A stretch of 64,000 nucleotides of DNA from Rhizobacter terrae (lineage in GTDB: Bacteria > Pseudomonadota > Gammaproteobacteria > Burkholderiales > Burkholderiaceae_C). The stretch spans positions 115,140 to 179,139 of the forward strand of contig NZ_QUSW01000007.1 of the NCBI RefSeq assembly GCF_003852895.1, in the 5' to 3' direction. The translations under genes were made by a program, and so were the position numbers. Numbering within the stretch: position 1 is the first letter of the stretch; the number at the start of each line of letters is the position of its first letter. The notes beneath the pieces are model-generated. The model was not told the DNA's origin and did no database searches. It saw only the letters and a program-made list of their open reading frames with translations. Shown piece after piece: positions 16,788-25,438 of this stretch.

Positions 16788-18413
16788 ATGCCTGCCTGGC
16801 TGCTCAAGCTCAACGAACAGTTTCCGATCCGCTACATGGTGTGGCTGATCTGCGGCTTCGGCTTCCTGCTCAGCCTGTTCACCTTCGTGGCCTTCCACAC
16901 CGGCGGCGTGTTCGCGGTGCTGTTCCTCGCGCTGGTGGTGCTGGGCGTGCGCGACACGGTGCAGACACGGCACTCCATCCTGCGCAACTACCCCGTCATT
17001 GGCCACCTGCGCTTCCTGCTGGAGTTCATCCGGCCGGAGATCCGCCAGTACTTCATCGAGGGCGACAACGAGGCCGCGCCTTTCTCGCGCCAGCAGCGCT
17101 CGCTGGTCTACCAGCGAGCCAAGGGCGAGCAGGACAAGCGGCCCTTCGGCACGCAGATGGACGTGGGCGCGCTCGGCTACGAATGGATCAACCATTCCCT
17201 GGTGCCCACGCACCTGCCGTCGCACGACTTCCGCTTGACCATCGGCGCCGGCCGCGCGCAACCCTACAGCGCGAGCGTGTTCAACATCTCGGCGATGAGC
17301 TTCGGCGCGTTGTCGGCCAATGCCATCCTCGCGCTCAACCAGGGCGCGAAGAAAGGCGGCTTCGCGCACGACACCGGCGAAGGCTCCATCAGCCGCTACC
17401 ACCGCGAGAACGGCGGCGACCTCATCTGGGAGATCGGCTCGGGCTACTTCGGCTGCCGCAACGCCGACGGCAGCTTCAACGAGGAACGCTTCATCGCCAA
17501 CGCGCGCGACCCGCAGGTGAAGATGATCGAGCTGAAGCTGAGCCAGGGCGCCAAGCCCGGCCATGGCGGTGTGCTGCCTGGCCCGAAGGTGACGCCCGAG
17601 ATCGCCGAGGCGCGCGGCGTGACGGTGTGGGAGGACTGCATCTCGCCGGCGGCGCACAGCGCGTTCTCGACGCCCGTGGGCATGATGCAGTTCATCGACA
17701 AGCTGCGCGAGCTGTCGGGCGGCAAGCCCACCGGCTTCAAGCTGTGCATCGGCCATCCGTGGGAGTGGTTCGCCATCGCCAAGGCCATGCTGGAGACGGG
17801 CATCGTGCCGGACTTCATCGTGGTTGACGGCGCCGAGGGCGGCACGGGCGCCGCGCCGCTGGAGTTCACCGACCACGTCGGCGCGCCGCTGCAGGAAGGG
17901 CTGCTGCTGGTGCACAACACGCTCACCGGACTGAACCTGCGCGACAGGATCAAGGTGGGCTGCGCCGGCAAGGTGGTCAGCGCCTTCGACGTCGCCCGCA
18001 TGATGGCCCTGGGCGCCGACTGGTGCAACGCGGCGCGGGGCTTCATGTTCGCGCTGGGCTGCATCCAGGCGCAGAGCTGCCACACCGGCCATTGCCCCAC
18101 CGGCGTGACGACGCAAGACGCGACGCGCCAGAAGGCGCTGCACGTGCCCACCAAGGCCGAGCGTGTCTACCAGTTCCACGAGAACACCCTCAAGGCGCTG
18201 AAGGAATTGGTGCAGGCCGCCGGCCTCACCCACCCCGGCGACGTGACGGCCTCGCACATCGTGCGGCGCACCGCCGACCATGAGGTCAAGCTGCTGGCCA
18301 ACCTCTTGCCCTTCGTGCGACCGGGGGCTTTGCTGGAAGGCGACATGCCGCACGCGGTCTTTCGCCTTTACTGGCCCATGGCCAGCGCGCACAGCTTCGC
18401 CGCGTCCCCCTGA
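16788..18413 (+). CDS. FMN-binding glutamate-synthase-domain oxidoreductase (GltB-like), membrane-anchored
   Basis: A 541-residue protein. Two N-terminal TM helices (about 18-60) are followed by the FMN-binding TIM barrel of glutamate synthase large subunits: SVFNISAMSFGALSANAI, GSGYFGCR, GHPWEWFAIAKA, VDGAEGGTGAAPLEF and the 3Fe-4S cysteine region FALGCIQAQSCHTGHCPTGVTTQD. It lacks the amidotransferase domain and the GXGXG C-terminal domain. Proteins of this size are annotated as FMN-binding glutamate synthase family and their substrate is not established. Of two ATGs (16782, 16788) the second sits at better spacing from GGGAGG. Confidence 0.87.
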   Translation: MPAWLLKLNEQFPIRYMVWLICGFGFLLSLFTFVAFHTGGVFAVLFLALVVLGVRDTVQTRHSILRNYPVIGHLRFLLEFIRPEIRQYFIEGDNEAAPFSRQQRSLVYQRAKGEQDKRPFGTQMDVGALGYEWINHSLVPTHLPSHDFRLTIGAGRAQPYSASVFNISAMSFGALSANAILALNQGAKKGGFAHDTGEGSISRYHRENGGDLIWEIGSGYFGCRNADGSFNEERFIANARDPQVKMIELKLSQGAKPGHGGVLPGPKVTPEIAEARGVTVWEDCISPAAHSAFSTPVGMMQFIDKLRELSGGKPTGFKLCIGHPWEWFAIAKAMLETGIVPDFIVVDGAEGGTGAAPLEFTDHVGAPLQEGLLLVHNTLTGLNLRDRIKVGCAGKVVSAFDVARMMALGADWCNAARGFMFALGCIQAQSCHTGHCPTGVTTQDATRQKALHVPTKAERVYQFHENTLKALKELVQAAGLTHPGDVTASHIVRRTADHEVKLLANLLPFVRPGALLEGDMPHAVFRLYWPMASAHSFAASP

Positions 18414-18432
18414 ACCGAGGGGTGGGCCGGCG

Positions 18433-18457
18433 CACACCCCGGAATCGCGGGGGTGTG
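18433..18457. repeat. Inverted repeat in intergenic region
   Basis: CACACCCC and GGGGTGTG, eight-base perfect arms around nine bases, lie 20 bases after the stop of the GltB-like gene. No T-run follows, so it is a possible Rho-type or weak terminator rather than an intrinsic one. Confidence 0.35.
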
Positions 18458-18519
18458 GTGCGGCGGGCGCGCTGGAAGAATCCCCCGCACTCTTCAAAAG
18501 AACAAGGGATGGCGCGCAA

Positions 18520-19167
18520 ATGAGCACTGTGGTCCTGATGCATGGCGACATGAAGCTCGCGCATCGCCTGCGCGAGGAAATCTCGCAGGCTCCGGACCTG
18601 GAGGTGACCGGCGTGGCCGACAGCCTGCCCGCCTTGCGTGAGGTGTTCAAGCAAGGCCTGCCGGACCTGGTCATCGTCGACCTGATGCTGCCGCCCACGC
18701 ACCTGAAGTCGCTGCTGCAGAGCCTTCGCAGCCAGGGCAGCTTCGGCAAGCCGCTCATCCTCGCGCTTGCGGTGTCGGTGGATGATCCGCGCCTCATCGA
18801 TGCGCTGTGCCACGGCGCGGACGGCTACTACGCCGATGCGCGGCCGACGGTGCCGCTCATCGCGGCGATCCAGCAGTTGCTGCGCGGTGAATCCAGCATG
18901 TCCCCGCAGATCGCGCGGCATGTGAGGAAGCATTTCGCGAAGGCCGAGTGGGTGGCGAGCGACTTTGCGGGGTCGAACCGCAATCCCATGCAGCTCACCG
19001 AGACGGACCGCCTGCTGCTGCAGTGGACCGCCGAAGGCTACCTGCCCAACGAAGTGGCGCGCGGCCTGCAGCTCACGGCGCAGGCCGTCGGTGCCCGCAT
19101 GCGCAACATCTACCGCAAGCTGCAGTTCGACGTGCGCTCGGCCAACTTCTCGTTCGCGGCCGGTTGA
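18520..19167 (+). CDS. Orphan response regulator with C-terminal LuxR-like HTH
   Basis: A 215-residue protein. The receiver domain (about 1-125) has the phospho-acceptor Asp54 in LVIVDLMLP and a GADGYYADARPT segment in place of the usual switch Lys motif. The C-terminal part (LTETDRLLLQWTAEGYLPNEVARGLQLTAQAVGARMRNIYRKLQF) is a LuxR/GerE-type helix-turn-helix. No histidine kinase is encoded beside it. The Lys of the receiver active site is not obvious (VDDPRLIDALCHGADG has Ala/Asp around it), so phosphorylation may be altered. Confidence 0.78.
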   Translation: MSTVVLMHGDMKLAHRLREEISQAPDLEVTGVADSLPALREVFKQGLPDLVIVDLMLPPTHLKSLLQSLRSQGSFGKPLILALAVSVDDPRLIDALCHGADGYYADARPTVPLIAAIQQLLRGESSMSPQIARHVRKHFAKAEWVASDFAGSNRNPMQLTETDRLLLQWTAEGYLPNEVARGLQLTAQAVGARMRNIYRKLQFDVRSANFSFAAG

Positions 19168-19186
19168 AGCGGCTCAGGGTGGCGGC

Positions 19187-19804
19187 TCAGGGCGCCACCG
19201 GCGCCGTGTCGATGAAGCTCTGCCGCTGCGACAGCTTCTCGAACAGCTTGGCGAGGTTCGGATGCGGGCTGCGCCAGTCGATCTCGGGAAAGCGCAGGTC
19301 CAGGTAGCCCACGGCACAGCCGACCGCGATGTCCGACAGCGAGAAATGGATGCCCGAGCAGAAGGCCTTGTCGCCCAGGCCGAGGCTCATGGCTTCGAGG
19401 GCGGAGTTCACCTTCACCATCTGGCGGTCGATCCAGGCCTGGCTGCGTTGCCCGTCGGTGCGCCCCACCCAGGTGCGTTCCAGCCGCGCGAGGATGGCCG
19501 CGTCGCACAGGCCGTCGGCCAGCGCTTCCCAGGTGCGCACCTCGGCGCGTTCGCGGCCGCGTTCGGGAATGAGGCGGCCCACCGGCGAGAGCGTGTCCAC
19601 GTATTCGACGATGACGCGCGAATCGAACACCGCCTCGCCGCCTTCCATCACCAGCACGGGCACCTTGCCCAATGGGTTGGAATCCAGGATGCGGTCCTGG
19701 CCCCAGACGTCTTCTTGTTCGAGCTGGTAGTCCAGCCTCTTTTCCGCCATCACGATGCGGACCTTGCGCACGTAGGGGCTGAGGAGCGAGCCGATGAGTT
19801 TCAT
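19187..19804 (-). CDS. Glutathione S-transferase family protein
   Basis: A 205-residue protein. The thioredoxin-fold N-terminal domain starts MKLIGSLLSPYVRKVRIVMAEKRLDY, continues NPLGKVPVLVMEGGEAVFDSRVIVEYVDTL, and leads to an all-helical C-terminal domain. The SPYVRK element places Ser/Tyr at the glutathione site. It is similar to the YibF/beta-class-like GSTs. The ATG at 19804 is chosen because the fold starts there; the open frame upstream is not part of the protein. Confidence 0.87.
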   Translation of the reverse strand: MKLIGSLLSPYVRKVRIVMAEKRLDYQLEQEDVWGQDRILDSNPLGKVPVLVMEGGEAVFDSRVIVEYVDTLSPVGRLIPERGRERAEVRTWEALADGLCDAAILARLERTWVGRTDGQRSQAWIDRQMVKVNSALEAMSLGLGDKAFCSGIHFSLSDIAVGCAVGYLDLRFPEIDWRSPHPNLAKLFEKLSQRQSFIDTAPVAP

Positions 19805-19870
19805 TGTGGGTGTCCCTGTTCGATTTGATTCTAGCGAAGGGGCCTGTCGCACAGGATGATAGAGTTTGAC

Positions 19871-19902
19871 GCGGGAGGAGACCCGCCGCCTCATGCGGCG
19901 GG
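19871..19902 (+). promoter_or_regulatory. Leader with two mutually exclusive hairpins before the DUF898 gene
   Basis: GCGGG (19871-19875) can pair with CCCGC (19882-19886) around AGGAGA. CCCGCCGC (19882-19889) can instead pair with GCGGCGGG (19895-19902) around CTCAT. The two use the same CCCGC. The second, perfect eight-pair stem ends nine bases before the ATG at 19912, so it would cover the ribosome site region. The purine-rich GGGAGGAG is in the loop of the first. Confidence 0.4.
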
Positions 19903-19911
19903 CAAGCAACG

Positions 19912-21123
19912 ATGAGCACATCGTCATTCACCGGCTCGGCGACCGTCGAGCCCAGTTTCGATCCTGCCGCCGCGCCCCGCGAGCGCACGATCGACATCCG
20001 CTTCACCGGTTCGGGCAGCGAATATTTCCGCATCTGGATCGTCAACCTGCTGCTGACCATCGTCACCGTGGGCCTGTATTTCCCCTGGGCCAAGGTGCGG
20101 CGGTTGCGCTACTTCTACGGCAACACCGTGGTGGACGGCCACGCGCTGGACTTCCACGGCAAGCCTGCGAAGATGCTGCGCGGCTACATCCTGGTGGCCG
20201 TGCTGTCGGGGCTGTATGTGGCCGCGACCAAGGTGTCGCCCATCGCCACGCTCGTGGCCTTTCTGATCCTCGGGGCCATCTGGCCCGCCTTGCTGCGCGC
20301 ATCGATGAAGTTCCGCCTGGCCAACACCAGCTGGCGCGGCCTGCGCTTCCAGTTCAAGGGCGACATGGCCGGTGCCTACAAGGCCATGATTCCCCTGTTC
20401 GTTCCCGGCCTGGCGTTCGTGATCCTCAGCATGGGGCTGCATCCGGAGAAGCCGCAGGAGATTCCGTCATGGTTCTTCCCGGCCTATGGCGTGATCATGC
20501 TGTCTCTGCTGGTGAGCGGCCCGTGGCTGCTGTGGAACTTCAAGAAGTACCAGCACGACCACTACGCCATCGGCCAGGTGCAGACCGGCTTCAAGGCGCG
20601 CCTTGTCTCGTTCTACGGCGTCTTCGCCAAGACCTTCGGCGTGAGCCTGCTGGCCGGAGTGGTGATGGTGATCGTGATGATCGTGCTGGCGGCGGTCGGC
20701 TTTGCGAGCATGGCGTTCGGCAAGGGAAACCCGAACCCCAACCAGCTGGCGGTGATCATTGCCACGTTCGTGGTCATGGCGGTCATGCTGCTGGTCGTCC
20801 AGCTGCTGCCGCGCCCCTACTTCGAGTCGCAGCTGCAGAACCTGGTGTGGAACCGCACCGACGCGCAGCGCCTGCAGTTCAAGAGCCGCCTGGGCTTCGG
20901 CGCCCTGCTCGGCCTCACGCTGAAGAACTGGCTGCTGATGGTGCTGACGCTCGGCCTGTACTGGCCCTTCGCCCGCGTGGCGGTGACCCGGCTGCGCCTG
21001 CAGGCGGTCTCCATCGCCACCTCGCTCGACCTCGACGACCTGCACCAGCAGCTGCGCGTGGCCGAGACCGATGCGGCGGGCGATGCGGCCGGCGACTTCT
21101 TCGGCATCGACATCGGCCTGTGA
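19912..21123 (+). CDS. DUF898 (YjgN-like) multi-pass membrane protein
   Basis: A 403-residue protein with about eight predicted TM segments arranged in two similar halves. Typical DUF898 phrases are present: IRFTGSGSEYFRIWIVNLLLTIVTVGLYFPWAKVRRLRYFYGNT near the start, and a second LTLKNWLLMVLTLGLYWPFARVAVTRLRL near the end. The function of the family is unknown. The M48 peptidase gene starts seven bases downstream, a pairing that suggests a shared role in envelope maintenance. The leader has alternative hairpins. Confidence 0.85.
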   Translation: MSTSSFTGSATVEPSFDPAAAPRERTIDIRFTGSGSEYFRIWIVNLLLTIVTVGLYFPWAKVRRLRYFYGNTVVDGHALDFHGKPAKMLRGYILVAVLSGLYVAATKVSPIATLVAFLILGAIWPALLRASMKFRLANTSWRGLRFQFKGDMAGAYKAMIPLFVPGLAFVILSMGLHPEKPQEIPSWFFPAYGVIMLSLLVSGPWLLWNFKKYQHDHYAIGQVQTGFKARLVSFYGVFAKTFGVSLLAGVVMVIVMIVLAAVGFASMAFGKGNPNPNQLAVIIATFVVMAVMLLVVQLLPRPYFESQLQNLVWNRTDAQRLQFKSRLGFGALLGLTLKNWLLMVLTLGLYWPFARVAVTRLRLQAVSIATSLDLDDLHQQLRVAETDAAGDAAGDFFGIDIGL

Positions 21124-21130
21124 CACAGCC

Positions 21131-22225
21131 ATGAGCGACGCGCGCGTTCCGCTGGCGGCGGACTACTTCGACGGCCGCAGTGCCCGTGCGCATCCCGTCA
21201 TGCTCTCGCTGGAGGGCGACTCGCTCGCCATCGAAGGCGAGGGCGTGTCGCGCCGCGTGCCGTGCCGGCAGGTCATGTGGCCCGAACGCACCCGGCATGG
21301 CATGCGCGTGGCGCACCTGAGCGATGGTGCGTCCATCCAATGCGGTGACGCCGGCGCCTGGGACGCCTGGACGCAGGCCGGCGGGCACCACGAGTCCTTC
21401 GTGGTCAAGGTGCAGCAGAGCTGGCGCTGGGTGGTGGCCAGCCTCTTCGTCACGGTGGCGGTGCTCGCCGCGGGCTACCAATGGGGCCTGCCGTGGGCCG
21501 CGCGCAAGTCGGTGGCTTTCATCCCGCTCAGCGTGGATGAATCCATCGGCGAGTCGGCGTTCGCGTCGGTGGACGGGCAACTCATGTCGCCCAGCCAACT
21601 GCCGGCCGAGCAGCAGGCACGCATCCGCACGGCGTTTGAACGTGCCGTGGCCACGCTGCCGCCGGGCACGGCGCCGCGCTACCAGCTCGTGTTCCGCAAG
21701 AGCAGCATCGGCCCCAATGCCTTCGCGCTGCCGGGCGGCACCATGGTGCTGACCGACGAGCTCGTCAAGCTGGTCAAGGGCGACGAGCAGGTGATCGTGG
21801 GCGTGCTGGGCCATGAACTGGGCCACGTGCGCAAGCGCCACGGCATGCGCATGCTGGCGCAGGTGAGCGCGCTGGGTGCCGTGTCCTCGCTGGTCTTCGG
21901 CGACTTCAACGGCCTGCTGGCGGCGGCGCCGGTGTGGCTGGGCCAGGCCAGCTACTCGCGCGATGCGGAGCGCGAAGCGGACGTGGAGTCGGTGCGTCTC
22001 ATGAAGGCGGCCGGCATTCCGCCCTCGGCAATGGTGAAGTTCTTCGAGCTGATCGCCACCTACGAGCCCGAGGGCAGCGAGGCGGCGTCCGCGCCCAAGG
22101 CGGCCTCGGAGCCCAAGGCCGCCAAGGGTGCGCGGCGACGTGAGTCATCGTGGCTGGGCATCGCGATCGCGTCGCATCCGGCGGATGAAGAGCGCATCGC
22201 GTTCTTCCGCGACGCGGCACGCTGA
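21131..22225 (+). CDS. M48-family metallopeptidase, membrane-anchored
   Basis: A 364-residue protein with one TM helix at about 98-118 (WRWVVASLFVTVAVLAAGY) and the zinc motif HELGH at 228-232 followed by RDAEREADVESVRLM (third ligand Glu). The preceding PNAFALPGGTMVLTDELV is the M48 substrate groove. The first ~95 residues are a domain common to proteins paired with DUF898. It is likely a periplasmic quality-control protease of the HtpX/BepA superfamily. It forms an operon with the DUF898 gene. Confidence 0.88.
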   Translation: MSDARVPLAADYFDGRSARAHPVMLSLEGDSLAIEGEGVSRRVPCRQVMWPERTRHGMRVAHLSDGASIQCGDAGAWDAWTQAGGHHESFVVKVQQSWRWVVASLFVTVAVLAAGYQWGLPWAARKSVAFIPLSVDESIGESAFASVDGQLMSPSQLPAEQQARIRTAFERAVATLPPGTAPRYQLVFRKSSIGPNAFALPGGTMVLTDELVKLVKGDEQVIVGVLGHELGHVRKRHGMRMLAQVSALGAVSSLVFGDFNGLLAAAPVWLGQASYSRDAEREADVESVRLMKAAGIPPSAMVKFFELIATYEPEGSEAASAPKAASEPKAAKGARRRESSWLGIAIASHPADEERIAFFRDAAR

Positions 22226-22252
22226 GCGGCGGGTGAGGCTCGCGTCCGCGGG

Positions 22253-23140
22253 TCACCTCGGCAACCGGGCCATCACCAGCTCCGCCATCGGCGACGGCGT
22301 TCTTCCCCGCAGGCTCACCACTCCCATCTCCGACACCATCTCGGGCAGGCCCGTCACCGCCAGCCGCCGCAGGGTGCCCGCCGCCACCTCCGGCTCCACG
22401 GCTGCCAGCGGGGCTCCGAGCACCGTGTCGCTGTCCAGCGCGACACGCTTCAGGGTCTCCACGTCATCGCACTCCAAGGCCACGGGCGGGCCGTTTCCCG
22501 GCGCTGCATCCAGCAGCCGAGCAATGACCTCCCGCACCCCCACCGGCAAGCGCACCGACGCGACCCCGTGCTCCCACACCTGCTGAATCGTCACCGGCTT
22601 CTTCCGGCCCAGCGGATGCCCGGCCCGCACGAAGAACCCGCCCGGTTCCCTGCGCAATTTGCGGATCTGGACGTTCGGCTGCACCGGCAAGTCACGCGTG
22701 TCGGCCACGAAGAACTCGATGTCTTCCTCGAGCAATCGCTTGAACAGCTGCTGCCAGTTGCTCACTTCCACCCTCAATCTCACCTGCGGGAACTCGCGTC
22801 GCAAGCCGGCCAGCAAAGGCGACAGGAAGGTCGCCGCAGGAAACGGCCCGACGCCGAATGCCGTGTCACCCAGGCTGCGGTTGCGGTAGAGCTCGACGTC
22901 GCGCTCCAGGCAATGGCTGTTGAACACCAACTGCCGCGCCCGCGCGATCACGAACTCGCCTGCTGGCGTGGGCACCACCTCCAGGGTGCCGCGGTCGAAC
23001 AGCCGCAGACCCAGCTCGGCTTCCGCCGCCTGGATGCTGCGGGTCAACGCCGGCTGGCTGAGGTGCACGCGCTCGGCGGCGCGCACGAAGCTGCGGCAGT
23101 CCGCGACGGCGACGACGTGGGTCCAGCGTCTGAGGTCCAT
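22253..23140 (-). CDS. LysR-family transcriptional regulator
   Basis: A 295-residue protein with an N-terminal HTH (LRRWTHVVAVADCRSFVRAAERVHLSQPALTRSIQAAEAELGLRLFDRG) and the LysR effector-binding fold after it. It is divergent from the fatty-acid-hydroxylase gene at 23264, with a perfect T-N11-A dyad 10 bases before its own ATG. It probably regulates that gene and itself. Confidence 0.9.
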   Translation of the reverse strand: MDLRRWTHVVAVADCRSFVRAAERVHLSQPALTRSIQAAEAELGLRLFDRGTLEVVPTPAGEFVIARARQLVFNSHCLERDVELYRNRSLGDTAFGVGPFPAATFLSPLLAGLRREFPQVRLRVEVSNWQQLFKRLLEEDIEFFVADTRDLPVQPNVQIRKLRREPGGFFVRAGHPLGRKKPVTIQQVWEHGVASVRLPVGVREVIARLLDAAPGNGPPVALECDDVETLKRVALDSDTVLGAPLAAVEPEVAAGTLRRLAVTGLPEMVSEMGVVSLRGRTPSPMAELVMARLPR

Positions 23141-23149
23141 GGATTCCGA

Positions 23150-23162
23150 TTGCCACAGGCAA
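23150..23162. promoter_or_regulatory. 13-bp perfect dyad, predicted LysR site
   Basis: TTGCC-ACA-GGCAA is a perfect dyad of T-N11-A form in the gap between the divergent LysR gene (start 23140) and the hydroxylase gene (start 23264). Confidence 0.5.
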
Positions 23163-23263
23163 TTGCAGGCGATGCATCGATCCTGGCGTCAGAATGCATT
23201 GGACTCAATGCGAGTTTCTCCGAAGAATGCGTCCACGGTCTGGCATGACAGGAGACAAGCGAC

Positions 23264-24145
23264 GTGAATCCCGTGCAGAACATCGTGCTCGCCACGATCA
23301 TCCTCACCTTCGCGGTGCTGGAAGTCGCTTCCGGACGACACAGGAACTTCCATGCGACGGCCGACGACACCCGGCTCGAACTCTTCATGTTCATCGCGCT
23401 CATCGCGATCTCGCAGCCACTGGCCTTCATGCTCACCGGCAAGCTGTGCGCATGGCTCATGCCGGACCAGCGTGGCGCCTGGTCGTCATTGCCGTGGTGG
23501 GCGATGACGGCCATCTTGCTGGTGGGCGACGACATGACGCAGTACTGGTGGCATCGCGTGTCGCACACGCCGCTGCTGTGGCCGCTGCACCGTGCGCACC
23601 ACACGGCGCACTACATGAGCATCCGCATCACCTACCGCAACAACTTCTTCTACTACCTGATGATGCCGGGCCTGTGGATCTCCGGCGTGCTCGTCTACCT
23701 CGGCTTCGGCACGGTCTACCTCGTGTACATCGTCGTGAAGCTCACGGTCATCCTGGGCGCGCACAGCGCGGTGCGGTGGGACGAGCCGCTGTACCGCATC
23801 CGCTGGCTGCATCCACTGGCCTGGGTGCTGGAACGCACCATCTCCACGCCGGCCACGCACTGGGCGCACCATGCGCTCACGAACGACGACGGCATCGGCC
23901 ACTACAAGGGCAACTTCGGCAACCTGCTGTTCGTGTGGGACATGGTCTTCGGCACCGCGAAGATCACCCGGCGCTATCCGGCCAAGGTCGGCCTGCAGGA
24001 CGACCTCGTCTTCGGCAAGGAGCGCTGGTTCGTGGAGATGTTCTACCCGCTGTTCCAGTCGCGGCGCCAGCATTCAGTGCTGGCCCGCGGCGGACGGGTG
24101 CATGCGCCAAGCGAGGTGGATGCCGACGGGGCCAAGGCTTGCTAG
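23264..24145 (+). CDS. Fatty acid hydroxylase / sterol desaturase family protein
   Basis: A 293-residue multi-pass membrane protein with the His-box set of the superfamily: HRVSH, HRAHH and HWAHH, which ligate a di-iron centre. Four or more TM segments precede and separate the boxes. The reaction (hydroxylation or desaturation of a lipid) cannot be fixed. GTG start at 23264 with GGAG upstream. It is divergent from a LysR gene. A second, different member of the family is at 37087. Confidence 0.87.
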   Translation: MNPVQNIVLATIILTFAVLEVASGRHRNFHATADDTRLELFMFIALIAISQPLAFMLTGKLCAWLMPDQRGAWSSLPWWAMTAILLVGDDMTQYWWHRVSHTPLLWPLHRAHHTAHYMSIRITYRNNFFYYLMMPGLWISGVLVYLGFGTVYLVYIVVKLTVILGAHSAVRWDEPLYRIRWLHPLAWVLERTISTPATHWAHHALTNDDGIGHYKGNFGNLLFVWDMVFGTAKITRRYPAKVGLQDDLVFGKERWFVEMFYPLFQSRRQHSVLARGGRVHAPSEVDADGAKAC

Positions 24146-24149
24146 CCAG

Positions 24150-25388
24150 CTAGCGAGCCATGCCGGCGACCAGCCCTCGCCACAAGGCATCGCGCTCTGC
24201 TCCCAGGTGGGCACCGCTCGCGTCGCCGGAGGCGTCCTTGCCGACGGCCAGGTGCACCATCACCAGCTTGAGCTGCGGGTCGACGTAGATGGCCTGGCCG
24301 TACACGCCCAGCAGCGCGAACTGCCTTGTCTTGCCGGGAAGAAGCCAGGTCTGAAAGCCATAGCCGTAGTACGTTCGGCCGTGGTAGTCCATGCGGCCGG
24401 GACGGAAGTCCTCGGGCTGGCGCGCGGGGTCCGTCATGTCCAGCAGGTAGTCGCGCGAGATGACCTGCCGGTCCTGCGCCATGCCATCGTTGGCGAGCAT
24501 CCACCCCAGGCGCGCATAGTCGCGCGCCGTCGCATTGAAGCCGCCTTGCGCGATCTCGGAATCGTCTGACGCACGGACCAGGAACGTCGCCTTGGACTGC
24601 GCCCCCATCGGCTTCCAGATCGTCTCGTCGATGAAGCTGCACAGGCTGCGATGCGTGGCGGCGCGCAGCACCAGCCCCAGCACCTCGGTCTGCGCGCCGG
24701 CGTAGTTGAATCGCGACCCCGGCGGATCGGACCGCTCCTTCACCTGGGCGGCCGCCGCGAGCACGCCTCGTGTCGCCGCGGTGACGAGGAAACGCTTGCG
24801 ATCATCCGTGTCGGTGTAGTCCTCCACATACTTGGCGCCGGAGGCCATGCGCAGCAGGTCCACCAGCCGCGTGCCGCCGTACAAGGTGCCCGTGAGCCCG
24901 GGGACGTACTGATCGGCCGTGTCCTGCAGCGACTTGATGCTGCCGTCTTCGAGCGCTTGGCCCACGGCCAGCGCGACCAGCGTCTTGGCCATGGAGTTGG
25001 ACAGCATGCGCATGGCCGCCGTGCGGCCGTAGCCATAACGCTCGGCGATGATTTCTCCATCCTTGACGATCAGCACGGCCGTGGCGCGCTGGTGTTCCAT
25101 GTAGTCGGCCAGGGTGTGTTCGCGCCCGCCGAACCGATACCGCACAGCCGCCTGCGTGGCCGATGCCCTGAGCGACGAAGGCTGTTCGGCGGGAGCCAGT
25201 TCGCAGTGGGACGTGATGCGGTCCATGCCGCTGAACGAACCCACGATGTAGGCCGGATCGTGGATCGAGGACAGCCTCGGTGCGCGTGGGTAACCCTGTT
25301 GCTTGCCAAGGAGGTCTTCATCAGGGGAGGCCGTGGCGGCGCCCACCATGAAGAGCGCGCCGGCCATGCAGGCGGAAAGACGTTTCAT
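24150..25388 (-). CDS. Exported serine hydrolase, class C beta-lactamase fold
   Basis: A 412-residue protein with a signal peptide (MKRLSACMAGALFMVGAATA). The active-site SxxK is SMAK in MRMLSNSMAKTLVALAVG and the second motif Tyr is in FNYAGAQTE. These suggest a penicillin-binding-protein or esterase-type serine hydrolase (EstB/NylB group) rather than a resistance beta-lactamase. The ATG at 25388 gives the best signal peptide; an ATG three codons earlier is possible. It abuts the convergent hydroxylase gene (four bases apart). Confidence 0.85.
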   Translation of the reverse strand: MKRLSACMAGALFMVGAATASPDEDLLGKQQGYPRAPRLSSIHDPAYIVGSFSGMDRITSHCELAPAEQPSSLRASATQAAVRYRFGGREHTLADYMEHQRATAVLIVKDGEIIAERYGYGRTAAMRMLSNSMAKTLVALAVGQALEDGSIKSLQDTADQYVPGLTGTLYGGTRLVDLLRMASGAKYVEDYTDTDDRKRFLVTAATRGVLAAAAQVKERSDPPGSRFNYAGAQTEVLGLVLRAATHRSLCSFIDETIWKPMGAQSKATFLVRASDDSEIAQGGFNATARDYARLGWMLANDGMAQDRQVISRDYLLDMTDPARQPEDFRPGRMDYHGRTYYGYGFQTWLLPGKTRQFALLGVYGQAIYVDPQLKLVMVHLAVGKDASGDASGAHLGAERDALWRGLVAGMAR

Positions 25389-25438
25389 GCAATGCATGGT
25401 GCCGGACGACTGTGAAGCAGACGTTTCCGCTTCACACG

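Noticed and set aside
16428..18797. Minus-strand frame of 789 codons
   Set aside because: It is the antisense of the GltB-like gene and its flanks, which has clear FMN and Fe-S motifs on the plus strand.
19871..19902. Mini-ykkC (guanidine-II) or glycine riboswitch before the DUF898 gene
   Set aside because: The hairpin loops are AGGAGA and CTCAT rather than ACGR, and the glycine aptamer core is not present; only a generic two-hairpin leader can be supported.
24150..25388. Resistance beta-lactamase
   Set aside because: The SxxK and Tyr motifs fit the wider serine hydrolase family; the YxN and KTG pattern of AmpC is not visible.
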